DNA of 64,000 nt, from assembly GCF_000697965.2 (NCBI RefSeq), contig NZ_CP015881.1:1537501-1601500 (forward strand). Reading direction: 5' to 3'. Position numbers and translations under genes: made by a program. Shown here in pieces: positions 8,132 through 16,670 of this stretch. The stretch is from Ensifer adhaerens (GTDB lineage Bacteria; Pseudomonadota; Alphaproteobacteria; Rhizobiales; Rhizobiaceae). Below the pieces are notes generated by a model that worked only from the letters and a program-made list of their open reading frames with translations, searched no databases and was not told the origin of the DNA. Every line of letters begins with the position of its first letter. The stretch's first letter is position 1.

Positions 8132-9802
8132 TTACGCCTGCGCGGCGCCGGCCAGATAGTGCTGGAGCGCCGTGCGGGTATTGACGAACAGGCGGTCAGG
8201 GCCGAGCTGATCGGCAAAGCCGGATGCGCGCACATAGGCAAGCACGTCCGGGTTCAGCTCGGCCAGCCAGACGGTGACGCCGTGTTCACTGATGCGGCGC
8301 TCGCCCTCCATCATCATCTGCAGCGCCGAATATTCGATGTCGAAAACCCGGCTCATGTCGAGCACGACAACTCTGGGCTTCTGCTTTGCGACCAGCATCT
8401 GCGCCTGGTCGGCCACCTGCTGGGCATTGCCAAAAAAGAGCCGACCCTCCGGGCGTAGGATCAAAAGCCCCTCGAAGGTCTCGTCATCGGGGTGCGCGGA
8501 CGAGAGCGGCCGCAGCCGATCGGTGCCGCGCTTGCGGCCGACAACATAGACCTTCGCCGAGGCCGCCTGGCGCGCGAGCCCGATGAACGACAGCACGATT
8601 GCAACGATGATCCCCTGCAGCGTGCCGAAAAACAGCACGCCGAGAAAGGCGGCCAACGCCCAGTGAAACTCCATCAGCCGGACCTTGCGGACGGAGAGGA
8701 AGTCCGCGGGCTTGATGAGCCCGACCGAGTAGACGATGACGATCGCCGCAAGCACGGCCTGCGGCAGCAGGCCGAGCAGCGGCGCGAGGACCAGCATGGT
8801 CGCAGCCGCAGCCGCCGCGGTGACCAGAGACGCCATCTGGCTGTGGCCGCCGACCGCTCGCACCACGGCGGTCTGCGACGTGCCGCCGCCGGCACTCATG
8901 GCACCGAAGAAGGCGCCTCCGAAATTCGCGGCACCCGTCGCCAGCAACTCGCGGTTCGCCCGGATCGGCGGGTCGGACGGGGCGGCAAAGGCCCGGCCGG
9001 CGGCAATGGTCTCGGTGAAGCTCATCAACGCGATGCCGAGCGCGCCCGGCAAGAGTTCCTGAACAAGACCCAGGCTCGGAAGTGTCAGCGAAGGCAGCGA
9101 TTGCGGGATGAAGCCGACGGTGGAAACGCCGAGCGCGGCGAGACCCGCGAACCAGGAAAGCGCGATGCCCGCGGCCACCGCCAGAAGCGGCGCCGGCGAA
9201 TGCGGCCAGAGGCGCTCCATCGCAAGCAAAGCCACCAGAGCCGCAGCCGCAATCGCGAGCGTGAGCATCGATGTCTCGGACAGGTGCCCGGCGATGCTGA
9301 GGATATCGCGGAAGAAGCCTTCCTTGGTGATGTGAATGCCGAGCAGCTTCGGCACCTGGTCGAGCACGATGACAAGGCCGATGCCGGCCTTGAAGCCGAT
9401 CAGCACCGGCGACGATATGAAATTGGCGACAAAGCCGAAACGCAGCAGCGATGCCAGGAACAGTAGCGCGCCGGTGAGCGCCGTCAGCGTCGCGGTCGCC
9501 GTCAGCAGCTTGGCCGGATCGCCATCCGGGACGGCAAGGCCGAGCTGCGTGCCGGCGAGGATCGCAAGCGTGGTGGTCGACGAGACGCTGAGAACGCGCG
9601 ACGTGCCGAGAAGCGCGTAGATGATCATCGGCACGAAGGCGGTGTAGAGGCCGACACTGACGGGCAGGCCGGCGACCGTGGCATAGGCCATCGCCTTGGG
9701 CAGGACCACGGCGGCGGCCGTAAGACCTGCGATCACGTCGAGCCGCAGGCCAGCGGAGAGAGAGCGGCCGTCGCCGGCAAGTGAATGCTCATGCGATGCC
9801 AT
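8132..9802 (-). CDS. SulP-family anion transporter with STAS domain
   Basis: A 556-residue inner-membrane SulP/SLC26 transporter. The N-terminal 400 residues contain many hydrophobic segments and family signatures (DVIAGLTAAAVVLPKAMAYA, LPVSVGLYTAFVPMIIYALL, then a GALGIALMSFTETIAAGRAF segment). The cytoplasmic STAS domain covers about residues 440-545 (LLILRPEGRLFFGNAQQVAD, VVVLDMSRVFDIEYSALQMM). The start has AAAGGA nearby. Bacterial SulP proteins move sulfate, bicarbonate, fumarate or other anions and the substrate cannot be assigned. No carbonic anhydrase gene is adjacent, unlike many bicarbonate-type members. Confidence 0.9.
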   Translation of the reverse strand: MASHEHSLAGDGRSLSAGLRLDVIAGLTAAAVVLPKAMAYATVAGLPVSVGLYTAFVPMIIYALLGTSRVLSVSSTTTLAILAGTQLGLAVPDGDPAKLLTATATLTALTGALLFLASLLRFGFVANFISSPVLIGFKAGIGLVIVLDQVPKLLGIHITKEGFFRDILSIAGHLSETSMLTLAIAAAALVALLAMERLWPHSPAPLLAVAAGIALSWFAGLAALGVSTVGFIPQSLPSLTLPSLGLVQELLPGALGIALMSFTETIAAGRAFAAPSDPPIRANRELLATGAANFGGAFFGAMSAGGGTSQTAVVRAVGGHSQMASLVTAAAAAATMLVLAPLLGLLPQAVLAAIVIVYSVGLIKPADFLSVRKVRLMEFHWALAAFLGVLFFGTLQGIIVAIVLSFIGLARQAASAKVYVVGRKRGTDRLRPLSSAHPDDETFEGLLILRPEGRLFFGNAQQVADQAQMLVAKQKPRVVVLDMSRVFDIEYSALQMMMEGERRISEHGVTVWLAELNPDVLAYVRASGFADQLGPDRLFVNTRTALQHYLAGAAQA

Positions 9803-10073
9803 CCGGGTTGTCCTTTGGCAGGAGCTTTCATGAGATTATTCTAAAGCGATAGCACTCGGCCAAAGCGGTTGCAAGAAATGCAACTGACGGCATCGCATCC
9901 CGTTTGCCGGCCGGAAAACAGGCGCTGGAAGCCGACCCGACTCAGGGCTATCTTCAGAGCGGCGGCGGTGCGTTCGCGAAGGGATTTCGACGGCGGCAAG
10001 CGAGCCTTGGGCCGACCGTCCTGGGGGCGTGGCTGGTTCGCCTTCCGGGCCTATCCGCGAGAGGGAGGATTGC

Positions 10074-10427
10074 GTGGCGGAATCTCAACGCCGGCGGCAG
10101 ACGAAGAGAATGCGACGCCGGTTCTTCTCCAATCTCTACCAGCAGCTTCAGCTGCTCTGGCCGATCTTCTCAGCAATCCTGATCGTAATGGCAGGAACCG
10201 GCGTCGTCATCGGCCGCATCGAAGACTGGCGGCTCGACGAAGCGTTCTATTTCACCTTCGTCACGGGCCTGACCATCGGCTACGGCGACATCACGCCGAA
10301 GCATCTGAGCGCTCGGGTGCTGGCGCTGGTGATCGGTTTTTCCGGCATCGTACTGACCGGCCTCGTCGCTGCGGTCACCGTGCAGGCGCTGAATGAGACT
10401 AGCCGGGATGAGACCGACGACCACTGA
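10074..10427 (+). CDS. Small two-helix potassium channel (Ion_trans_2)
   Basis: A 117-residue membrane protein. TM1 is LLWPIFSAILIVMAGTGVVIG, the pore helix and selectivity filter are FTFVTGLTIGYGDITP, and TM2 is VLALVIGFSGIVLTGLVAAVT. The GYGD filter identifies a K+-type channel of the KcsA-like two-TM class, here without RCK or cyclic-nucleotide domain. I chose GTG 10074 because GGGAGGA lies seven nt upstream; the basic stretch RRRQTKRMRRR would then be the cytoplasmic N-terminus. Tetramer formation is family knowledge. Confidence 0.87.
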   Translation: MAESQRRRQTKRMRRRFFSNLYQQLQLLWPIFSAILIVMAGTGVVIGRIEDWRLDEAFYFTFVTGLTIGYGDITPKHLSARVLALVIGFSGIVLTGLVAAVTVQALNETSRDETDDH

Positions 10428-10460
10428 GGGGGCAAGCCGGCAAGCCTTGCCCGCCCCCTC
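10426..10460. terminator. Bidirectional hairpin between convergent genes
   Basis: GAGGGGG (10426-10432) pairs with CCCCCTC (10454-10460), with inner GGCAAG/CTTGCC pairing, between the channel gene and the nitroreductase gene. There is no long T-run on either side. Confidence 0.5.
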
Positions 10461-10470
10461 GTTTGACGGG

Positions 10471-11073
10471 TCAGCCGGCCACGAACCGGCCTTCGGATAC
10501 GATCTCCGACAGCGCCTTGCGCGGGCTTGGCTGCTCGCGCTGCTGCAGCGCGTGCGGAAGCAGCGTCTTGTCGCCGAGACGCCCGATCGCGACAGCCGCT
10601 TCGATCCGATAGTTCTCGGGCACGCCGAGCTCCGTTCGCGCGCGCTCATAGTCGAGACCGGCCATACCATGCGCCTGCCAGCCGGAATGCGCTGCCTGCA
10701 GCGCAAGCGCACCCCAGGCGGCACCGGCATCGAAGGAATGGGTGTAGGACGCCACCTCTTCGCTACCGCCGGGCGGCAACAGTGAAGTCTTCGACAGCAC
10801 GAAGATCAGCGCCGATGCCTCCGCCGCCCAACTCCGGTTGAACTCGTTCAGGAGACCGAGCAGCCTCTCCCAGCCTTCACTGCCGCGGCGCGCATAGACG
10901 AAATGCCAAGGCTGGGCATTGTAGGCGGACGGCGCCCAGCGAGCAGCCTCAAGAATCTCGAACAGCTCGGGCTCGGAAATCTCGGCACCCGAATAGGCGC
11001 GCGGAGACCAGCGCTCGAGAAAAAGCGGGTTGATCGCATAATCTGCGACGCGGGAATTTACATGCAATGTCAT
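10471..11073 (-). CDS. Nitroreductase-family flavoprotein
   Basis: A 200-residue FMN-dependent nitroreductase-fold protein. The FMN-binding start is FLERWSPRAYSGAEISEPEL followed by ILEAARWAPSAYNAQPWHFV (about 18-60). The later region GAAWGALALQAAHSGWQAHGM and NYRIEAAVAIGRLGDKTLLP is typical of the family. ATG 11073 has GGAAAT upstream; ATG 11085 would add four residues. Members reduce nitro groups, quinones or similar substrates with NAD(P)H; no neighbour indicates a substrate. Confidence 0.87.
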   Translation of the reverse strand: MTLHVNSRVADYAINPLFLERWSPRAYSGAEISEPELFEILEAARWAPSAYNAQPWHFVYARRGSEGWERLLGLLNEFNRSWAAEASALIFVLSKTSLLPPGGSEEVASYTHSFDAGAAWGALALQAAHSGWQAHGMAGLDYERARTELGVPENYRIEAAVAIGRLGDKTLLPHALQQREQPSPRKALSEIVSEGRFVAG

Positions 11074-11134
11074 GGGGATTTCCATTCATCGACGGCGTGC
11101 CGTCGTCACTTCAGGTAATTGTTGGCGGATTTGG

Positions 11135-11350
11135 TCACTGACGGCCGAAGCTTTGATAGCGTCCGCAGCGGCTTTTCAAGGTCGAGATCTCATCGGAGAG
11201 TTCGGCAATGCGATCCTTAAGCTCATGGACCGTGCCATCCTCGATATCGTCGAAACCAAAACAATCGCGTGCCTCGTGCAGTTCCAGCCGGCCCTGCAGG
11301 ACCTCGCGGATTGCACTCAAACGCTCGTATTGCCGCAACATGCTCATCAT
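11135..11350 (-). CDS. Small predicted coiled-coil protein, unknown function
   Basis: A 71-residue charged, helical ORF (LRQYERLSAIREVLQGRLEL ... DGTVHELKDRIAELSDEIST). The heptad-like hydrophobic spacing in the second half suggests a short coiled coil. Several ATGs (11359, 11350, 11347, 11341) are possible; a GAGG lies just ahead of 11350/11347. I do not recognise the family. It precedes the nitroreductase gene on the same strand with a 61-bp gap. A real gene is plausible from its composition but not proven. Confidence 0.45.
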   Translation of the reverse strand: MMSMLRQYERLSAIREVLQGRLELHEARDCFGFDDIEDGTVHELKDRIAELSDEISTLKSRCGRYQSFGRQ

Positions 11351-11502
11351 GGACCTCATCTCAGGCGGCCGCCGCAAACTCGCGCCGGCCGACACCACCG
11401 AGATTATCCACTTAAACAGTAGATTAAAGGAATTCTGACCCAAAGAGCGGGCGGGACGTGGAAAACTGCTCCGCCGGGCGACGACGCTGCGTCGCGGGCA
11501 AG

Positions 11503-11540
11503 AAAAGACCCGGGCGGTGGGAGGTCCGCGCGGGTCTTTT
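11503..11540 (-). terminator. Intrinsic terminator
   Basis: Perfect 10-bp stem AAAAGACCCG (11503-11512) / CGGGTCTTTT (11531-11540), 22 bp beyond the stop of the small gene at 11563-11757. A-flank and T-tail give it terminator form on both strands. Confidence 0.75.
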
Positions 11541-11562
11541 GAAATCATACGGTTGGGCGAAA

Positions 11563-11757
11563 TCATGCGGTCGGGAGGTCGTGCCCGTCGGGGCGGTTGC
11601 CGTCGAGAAAGCCCATATCCCGCTTCAGGTGATCCGACAGATCCCTGACGTCGACGACATCGGTCGTCCGGCTCTTCCTCGCGAACAGGAGCGCCAGCCA
11701 GGAACCGACGGAAAAATCGTTTGTCGACGAAAAACTACGTACTTGAATAGTTGTCAT
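11563..11757 (-). CDS. Small DUF1127-like protein
   Basis: A 64-residue protein ending DLSDHLKRDMGFLDGNRP, which resembles the C-terminal L-x-D-[IM]-G motif of DUF1127 (YjiS-like) proteins. The N-terminus (FSVGSWLALLFARKSRT) supplies the usual W and basic stretch. GAGG lies upstream of ATG 11757, and a strong terminator follows. It is divergent from the LysR gene 106 bp away, an arrangement often seen for a regulator and its target. DUF1127 proteins are small, basic and often stress-related; a molecular role cannot be given here. Confidence 0.6.
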   Translation of the reverse strand: MTTIQVRSFSSTNDFSVGSWLALLFARKSRTTDVVDVRDLSDHLKRDMGFLDGNRPDGHDLPTA

Positions 11758-11863
11758 AGCCGTCATCCTCTTCATCAATCCGTCTAATGGACGGACCTTG
11801 AAAATGGTTGTGGACGGCATCAACTTCCAATCGAATATCGGTCACCATGCATAAGGCCATTTG

Positions 11864-12763
11864 ATGCATAAGACACTTCCGCTTCCCCCATTGACGGCGA
11901 TACGGGTCTTCGAGGCGGTCGCGCGCCATGGAAGTTTCACCAATGCCGCAAGCGAACTCGGCATGACGCAAGCTGCGGTGAGCTATCAGATCAAGGTGCT
12001 GGAAGATCGGATCGGCGCACCCCTGTTCCTCCGCCGCCCACGCCAGATCGCGCTCACCGAGGTCGGCCAGCGGCTTGCACCGGTGGTGACGCAGGTCTTC
12101 GAGCAGCTCAGCGAAGCCTATGTGACCGCGCGCGGCGGCGCCCAGGGAACACTGGTCATCAGTACGATCGCGACCTTTGCCTCCAACTGGCTGGCGCGGC
12201 GCCTCGGCTCGTTTCAGATCACTCACCCCTCGCTTGCCGTGCGACTTCAAACCGAGCCGCATCTCGTCGACTTCAGTCGCGAGGAGGTCGATATCGGCAT
12301 TCGCTCAGGCCGCGGCGAGTGGCCGGGACTTGCCGCCCACCGTCTGATCAACGCCGATTTTTCGCCGATGTTGAGCCCAGGCCTTGCGGCCAGCATCGGT
12401 GGCGTGAAGGAACCGGCCGACCTCCTGCGCCTGCCGCTTCTCGACCCCGGTGATCCCTGGTGGGCGCAGTGGTTTGCCGCCGCCAACGTGCCGGTGGAAG
12501 GGCTTGCGAGCCGGGCCGGCTCCAGCATGGGCGCCCAAGTCTATGAGGGAAATGCGGCCGCGGCCGGACAGGGCGTGGCGATCCTGACGCCGGCCTTCTT
12601 TGCCGCGGAACTCGCCGACGGGCGTCTGATCCAGCCCTTCGATCTGCTCTGCGACGAGAGCCAGGCCTTTTGGATGGTCTATCCGGAAAGCCGGCGAAAC
12701 GCCCCGAAAATCAGCGCCTTCCGCCAGTGGATTCTCGGCGAGATCGGCCAACAAAAACGTTGA
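11864..12763 (+). CDS. LysR-family regulator, GcvA-like
   Basis: A 299-residue LysR regulator. The winged helix-turn-helix is at residues about 8-65 (LTAIRVFEAVARHGSFTNAA, ELGMTQAAVSYQIKVLEDRI), and the effector domain is of the GcvA/AmpR subgroup (TLVISTIATFASNWLARRLG, VDIGIRSGRGEWPGLAAHRL). The preceding TTG at 11861 is less likely than the ATG. It faces away from a small DUF1127-like gene and sits 129 bp upstream of the formylglutamate-amidohydrolase operon. It could regulate either; no operator was identified. Confidence 0.88.
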   Translation: MHKTLPLPPLTAIRVFEAVARHGSFTNAASELGMTQAAVSYQIKVLEDRIGAPLFLRRPRQIALTEVGQRLAPVVTQVFEQLSEAYVTARGGAQGTLVISTIATFASNWLARRLGSFQITHPSLAVRLQTEPHLVDFSREEVDIGIRSGRGEWPGLAAHRLINADFSPMLSPGLAASIGGVKEPADLLRLPLLDPGDPWWAQWFAAANVPVEGLASRAGSSMGAQVYEGNAAAAGQGVAILTPAFFAAELADGRLIQPFDLLCDESQAFWMVYPESRRNAPKISAFRQWILGEIGQQKR

Positions 12764-12892
12764 GGGCGGCTGTCGAAGCGGGGTGGCCTTGCGTCTCGAC
12801 CGCCCCGGAAATTTCTCCCGTTCTGGAACCCTTCGGGCCACCGGGGAGTTGCACCCCCGTAGCGACCAGAGCGAGGGAGTGCGGGAGCGAAG

Positions 12893-13717
12893 ATGCAAAG
12901 CGAGCCGACGGAACAGTTCCGCTCAGCCAGCGAAACCACCTGGTGGACCGCACACCGCGGCGATGGGCCGATCGTCGGCACGGCGATCCACAACGGGCAC
13001 GCGATGCGCAGCGACGCCCGCGCGCTCACCGCCCTGACAGACGAGGAACGGCTGCGCGAGGAGGATCCGTTCACCGAGTTCGTCATCCGCGATCTTGCCA
13101 ACCGCATCGTCGTCCACAGGTCCCGCTTCGAGGTCGACCTCAACCGTGCCCGGACGGGCGCGGTCTATCTTCAGCCGGCGCAAGCCTGGGGCCTTTCCGT
13201 CTGGCGGGAACATCCGCCCGTCGAGATGATCGAGGCGTCCCTCGCCGTCCATGACGACTACTATGCCATGCTGCATTCGATGCTGACGGCGATCGAGCGC
13301 CGCCACGGTCGCTTCATCGTGCTCGACATGCACAGCTACAACCACCGGCGACAGGGACCGGACGCCGCGCCTGCGGCTCCCGACGAAGCCCCGGAAATCA
13401 ACATCGGGACCTCCTCGATGGATCGGCTCAGATGGGCCGGCGTCATCGATACGCTGATGTCGGCGCTCGGCACCGCCTCTATCGACGGCCGGCCGGTGGA
13501 TGTACGCGAGAACGTCGCCTTCCAAGGACGCGGAGAGCAGACGCGCTTCATCCACGAGCATTTTCCCGAGACCGGCTGCGCGATCGCGATCGAGTTCAAG
13601 AAGACCTTCATGGACGAATGGACCGGCAAGCCGGATATCCGGGCGCTTCGTTCTCTGCGGGCACTGGTCTCTTCCCTCGTCCCGATCCTGACCGAAACGT
13701 TGGCGAGGCAGCGATGA
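12893..13717 (+). CDS. N-formylglutamate amidohydrolase-family protein
   Basis: A 274-residue FGase-family zinc hydrolase (HutG2-like fold). Conserved elements are GTAIHNGHAMR (about 29-39), EVDLNRAR (about 79-87), FIVLDMHSYNHRR (about 142-155) and a late Glu/His region (RGEQTRFIHEHFPETGCAIA, AIEFKKTFMDEWTG). Classical members remove the formyl group of N-formylglutamate in histidine catabolism, but no hut gene is nearby. Instead it is translationally coupled (ATGA) to a DUF1704 peptidase and then an ATP-grasp ligase. A hydrolase role on another N-acyl or peptide substrate is therefore likely, which is inference. Confidence 0.85.
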   Translation: MQSEPTEQFRSASETTWWTAHRGDGPIVGTAIHNGHAMRSDARALTALTDEERLREEDPFTEFVIRDLANRIVVHRSRFEVDLNRARTGAVYLQPAQAWGLSVWREHPPVEMIEASLAVHDDYYAMLHSMLTAIERRHGRFIVLDMHSYNHRRQGPDAAPAAPDEAPEINIGTSSMDRLRWAGVIDTLMSALGTASIDGRPVDVRENVAFQGRGEQTRFIHEHFPETGCAIAIEFKKTFMDEWTGKPDIRALRSLRALVSSLVPILTETLARQR

Positions 13718-15597
13718 CGGAGGAGAAAGCGACGCCCGTAAGTCCGGCCCCGGCCTGGCTCGACGAAGCCATCGGCCGGCTGACGGATGGCCGCGCCGTG
13801 CGGCGCGATTTCGGCGAGGGCGGACGGCTGCACATCGACCGCCTCGTTCCCTTCCTCTGCGTGCACATCGCCGCCGAGCACCAACAGCCGGTGGCGCGCG
13901 ACATCGCCCAGGCGAACGCCGCCTATCTACTGGCGCCCGACATCGATACCGCCGCCGCAATCATCGAACGTGTCGGGCGCGTAATCGAACAGCGACTCGG
14001 CCTTTTCATCGTGCTCGAATTCGGTGAGCTCGAAAGCGATGAACCGCCGGCCAAGGACGCGCCCTTCCTGCCGCCCTTTTTGATCGAGGTGGTCGCCGGC
14101 GCGCGTGCCGCCGAGCAGGTCGCCGCCAAGGCCCTGATCGAGACGGCGGCAACGATCGAAGGAAAATTCCGCACACCGCATGTGACGCTCGTCGAGCGCC
14201 CAGCGGCGACAGCGACAGGCCGAAAGGCGCTTGCGCTCGACACCCCACACCTGACGGTGCGCTTCGCGCCGATCTACTGCGAGCCGGGAACGCGCCGCAT
14301 CTATCCGCAACTGCGCGAGCGGCTGGTCGCGAGCATCTTCGACGCGGGGCTAAGAGCCGTTGCTGCTTTCGCCCGCGCAAAATCGGACAGTTTTCGGCTG
14401 CCGACGCACCGCGCCTTCGGCCGAAAAGCCTTCGTCGATGCCGTCGTGCGCGCCGACCGCGGCATCGACGAGATTGCCTCCAGCTTCGACTTCCTTCTGG
14501 CGGTGACGCCAATCAACGCCGAAGCCGCTTGGACGGAGTTCGCTTCGGGCGGCTTCTCCAAGAGTCCGCGTCTCTACTACCGGCCGCTGACGCTGCAGAT
14601 CGAGACGGCCAAGCGGAAGCTCTTTTCCCTCAACTTCGAACATCTCGAAGATCCGCTGCTCTACGCCCTCTACCGGGAAAAGCAGCAGGAGGTCGATCTG
14701 CAGTTGTCGATGATCTCGGCGCGGGAGACGCGCACCTTCGTCGAGTTCGGTCGCGCCCTCTATGGCCCGGTGGAAGCCACGCTTCATGACGCCGCCTCCG
14801 AAATCCTGGCGCGCACTGCACCCGACCGCGATGCACGGTCTTCGGCCGCAGACAGGCGCGATTGCGAGTACATAAGGGAGCGCGCCCAGGCGATGATATC
14901 GGCCTATCGGCGCCAGTCGGCCGATTTTTCCGCCTCCGTCGACATTCGCGACGACCTGCCGGCTGGCTTGCTCGTTTCGCGCGGCCAGCTTTTGATCGCC
15001 AGGAGTTCCGCGCTCGACGCCGATCGCGTCGAGGCGCTGCTCAACCACGAGATTGGTGTGCATCTGCTGACCTATTTCAACGGTTCGGCCCAGGGGCTGC
15101 GTATCCTTCGCTCCGGACTGGCCGGTTACGAAGGCATGCAGGAGGGGCTTGCGGTCTTTGCCGAATATCTGAGCGCCGGCATGACGATAGACCGGCTGCG
15201 CGTGCTGGCGGCACGGGTCGTCGGCTGCGTCGCCATGCTCGACGGCGCACCCTTTCCGCAGACCTACCGGCTGCTCGTCGACGGTCATGGCTTTGCGGCC
15301 ACCGAGGCCTTCAACATCACGCTGCGCATCTATCGCGGCGGCGGGCTGGTCAAGGACGCGATCTACCTGCGCGGCCTCTTGCAGCTTCTCGATCACCTCG
15401 CCGGCGGCGGCACTCTCGAACCGTTCTGGATGGGCAAGATCGCCGCCTCGCATTTCGGCGCGATCCAGGAACTCAGCCTCCGCGGCCTCCTTGGTACCGC
15501 AGCGCTCCGCCCTATCTTTCTCGATGAGGTCAAAGCGCGCGACCGACTTCAGCGAGCCCAAAGGGGACTGTCCCCGCTCGACTTGATCTCAGAGTAG
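13714..15597 (+). CDS. DUF1704 'QEGLA' metallopeptidase-like protein (MATCAP-related)
   Basis: A 627-residue protein. Its second half carries the zinc-peptidase motif HEIGVH (H445, E446, H450) and, 26 residues on, QEGLAVFAEY (476-485). That combination marks DUF1704, often annotated as 'flavohemoglobin expression-modulating QEGLA motif protein'. The eukaryotic DUF1704 enzymes (KIAA0895/MATCAP) are tubulin tyrosine carboxypeptidases. The first 300 residues have no motif I recognise. No signal peptide is seen, so it is probably cytosolic. The start overlaps the upstream stop (ATGA, 13714-13717); an in-frame extension into the upstream gene was discarded. It lies between an FGase-like hydrolase and an ATP-grasp ligase, which suggests a shared substrate. 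Confidence 0.85.
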   Translation: MTEEKATPVSPAPAWLDEAIGRLTDGRAVRRDFGEGGRLHIDRLVPFLCVHIAAEHQQPVARDIAQANAAYLLAPDIDTAAAIIERVGRVIEQRLGLFIVLEFGELESDEPPAKDAPFLPPFLIEVVAGARAAEQVAAKALIETAATIEGKFRTPHVTLVERPAATATGRKALALDTPHLTVRFAPIYCEPGTRRIYPQLRERLVASIFDAGLRAVAAFARAKSDSFRLPTHRAFGRKAFVDAVVRADRGIDEIASSFDFLLAVTPINAEAAWTEFASGGFSKSPRLYYRPLTLQIETAKRKLFSLNFEHLEDPLLYALYREKQQEVDLQLSMISARETRTFVEFGRALYGPVEATLHDAASEILARTAPDRDARSSAADRRDCEYIRERAQAMISAYRRQSADFSASVDIRDDLPAGLLVSRGQLLIARSSALDADRVEALLNHEIGVHLLTYFNGSAQGLRILRSGLAGYEGMQEGLAVFAEYLSAGMTIDRLRVLAARVVGCVAMLDGAPFPQTYRLLVDGHGFAATEAFNITLRIYRGGGLVKDAIYLRGLLQLLDHLAGGGTLEPFWMGKIAASHFGAIQELSLRGLLGTAALRPIFLDEVKARDRLQRAQRGLSPLDLISE

Positions 15598-15605
15598 GAA
15601 ACCGA

Positions 15606-16652
15606 ATGCGCATTGCCTTTCTCGTCAACTCCATCGAGGGCGAAGAGACGTTCTATGCGACGACGTCGCTGGCACTCGCCGCCCTCGCCCGCGGCCATGA
15701 GATCGTCTACCTCACGCCAGGCGATTTCGTTCTGACACCCGACGGCCGCCTGATCGTCCATGCGCTTTCTCTCGGAACTGCAAAGCCGCGCAAGGCTGAA
15801 ACCTTCATTGCGGCACTGCGGGGTGATGCGACGCGGCGCGAGGTCCTGGACATTACGGATATCCAGATCCTCTTTCTGCGCAACGACCCCTCGGAGGATG
15901 CCGCAACGCGTCCCTGGGCGACCCAGGCCGGCATCATCTTCGGGCGGCTCGCCGCCGAGCGCGGTGCGATCGTCGTCAACGACCCGGACGGATTGGCGGC
16001 AGCACAGAACAAGCTCTATCTGCAGGGTTTTCCCGAGGTCGTCCGTCCAACCACGCTGATCACGAAACACATGGAGGAGGTCCGGTCCTTCCTCGACGCC
16101 CATCCCGAAGGCGTCATCCTGAAGCCGCTGCAGGGCTCCGGCGGCAAGAACGTCTTCAAGGTCGGCTCCAGCCATGAGACGAACCTCAACCAGATCTTCG
16201 AGGCCGTCAGCGAGATGGGCTATGTGATCGCGCAGGAATACCTGTCGGCGGCGACGGAGGGCGACGTCCGCCTGTTCCTGATGAACGGCCGGCCGCTCAA
16301 GCGTGGCGACACCTATGCCGCCGTGCGGCGCGTTCCGGCGGAAGGCGAGTTGCGCTCCAACATGCATGTCAACGGCCGGCCCGCCGCGGCCGTCGTCACC
16401 CCGGCGATGCTTGCCGTCGCCGAAGAGATGCGCCCCAAACTGGTGCGCGACGGCATGTTCCTGGTCGGCCTCGACGTCGTCGGCGACAAACTGGTGGAGG
16501 TCAATGTCTTCACGCCCGGCGCCCTGCCCGAGATCGCCGAGCTGACCTCGATCGATTTCAGCGAAGACATCGTCGCCGAGCTCGAACGGAAGGTCGAGAT
16601 AAGGCGGGCCAATGATGGCGTGCTTTCCAATCGGGAGCTTGCGACCCTTTGA
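15606..16652 (+). CDS. Glutathione-synthetase-like ATP-grasp ligase
   Basis: A 348-residue ATP-grasp protein of the GshB/RimK type. The N-terminal pre-ATP-grasp domain begins MRIAFLVNSIEGEETFYATT. The glycine-rich nucleotide loop is GVILKPLQGSGGKNVFKV (about 165-183), and the metal-site Asn/Glu are in DKLVEVNVFTPGALPEI near residue 300. Such ligases form amide bonds between a carboxylate and an amine via acyl phosphate. It follows the DUF1704 gene by 8 nt with AGGAAA before the ATG, so it is the third gene of the operon. With this context it is unlikely to be the housekeeping GshB, but that is inference. Confidence 0.85.
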   Translation: MRIAFLVNSIEGEETFYATTSLALAALARGHEIVYLTPGDFVLTPDGRLIVHALSLGTAKPRKAETFIAALRGDATRREVLDITDIQILFLRNDPSEDAATRPWATQAGIIFGRLAAERGAIVVNDPDGLAAAQNKLYLQGFPEVVRPTTLITKHMEEVRSFLDAHPEGVILKPLQGSGGKNVFKVGSSHETNLNQIFEAVSEMGYVIAQEYLSAATEGDVRLFLMNGRPLKRGDTYAAVRRVPAEGELRSNMHVNGRPAAAVVTPAMLAVAEEMRPKLVRDGMFLVGLDVVGDKLVEVNVFTPGALPEIAELTSIDFSEDIVAELERKVEIRRANDGVLSNRELATL

Positions 16653-16670
16653 TGGCGGCCAAGGTGGCTC

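Noticed and set aside
8492..9466. 324-codon + strand frame under the SulP gene
   Set aside because: Arg/Gln/Glu-rich shadow of a GC-rich membrane-protein gene.
12764..12892. Possible tRNA-like sequence between the LysR gene and the FGase-like gene
   Set aside because: A GTTCTGGAACC segment suggests a T-arm, but no acceptor, D-arm or anticodon stem could be paired.
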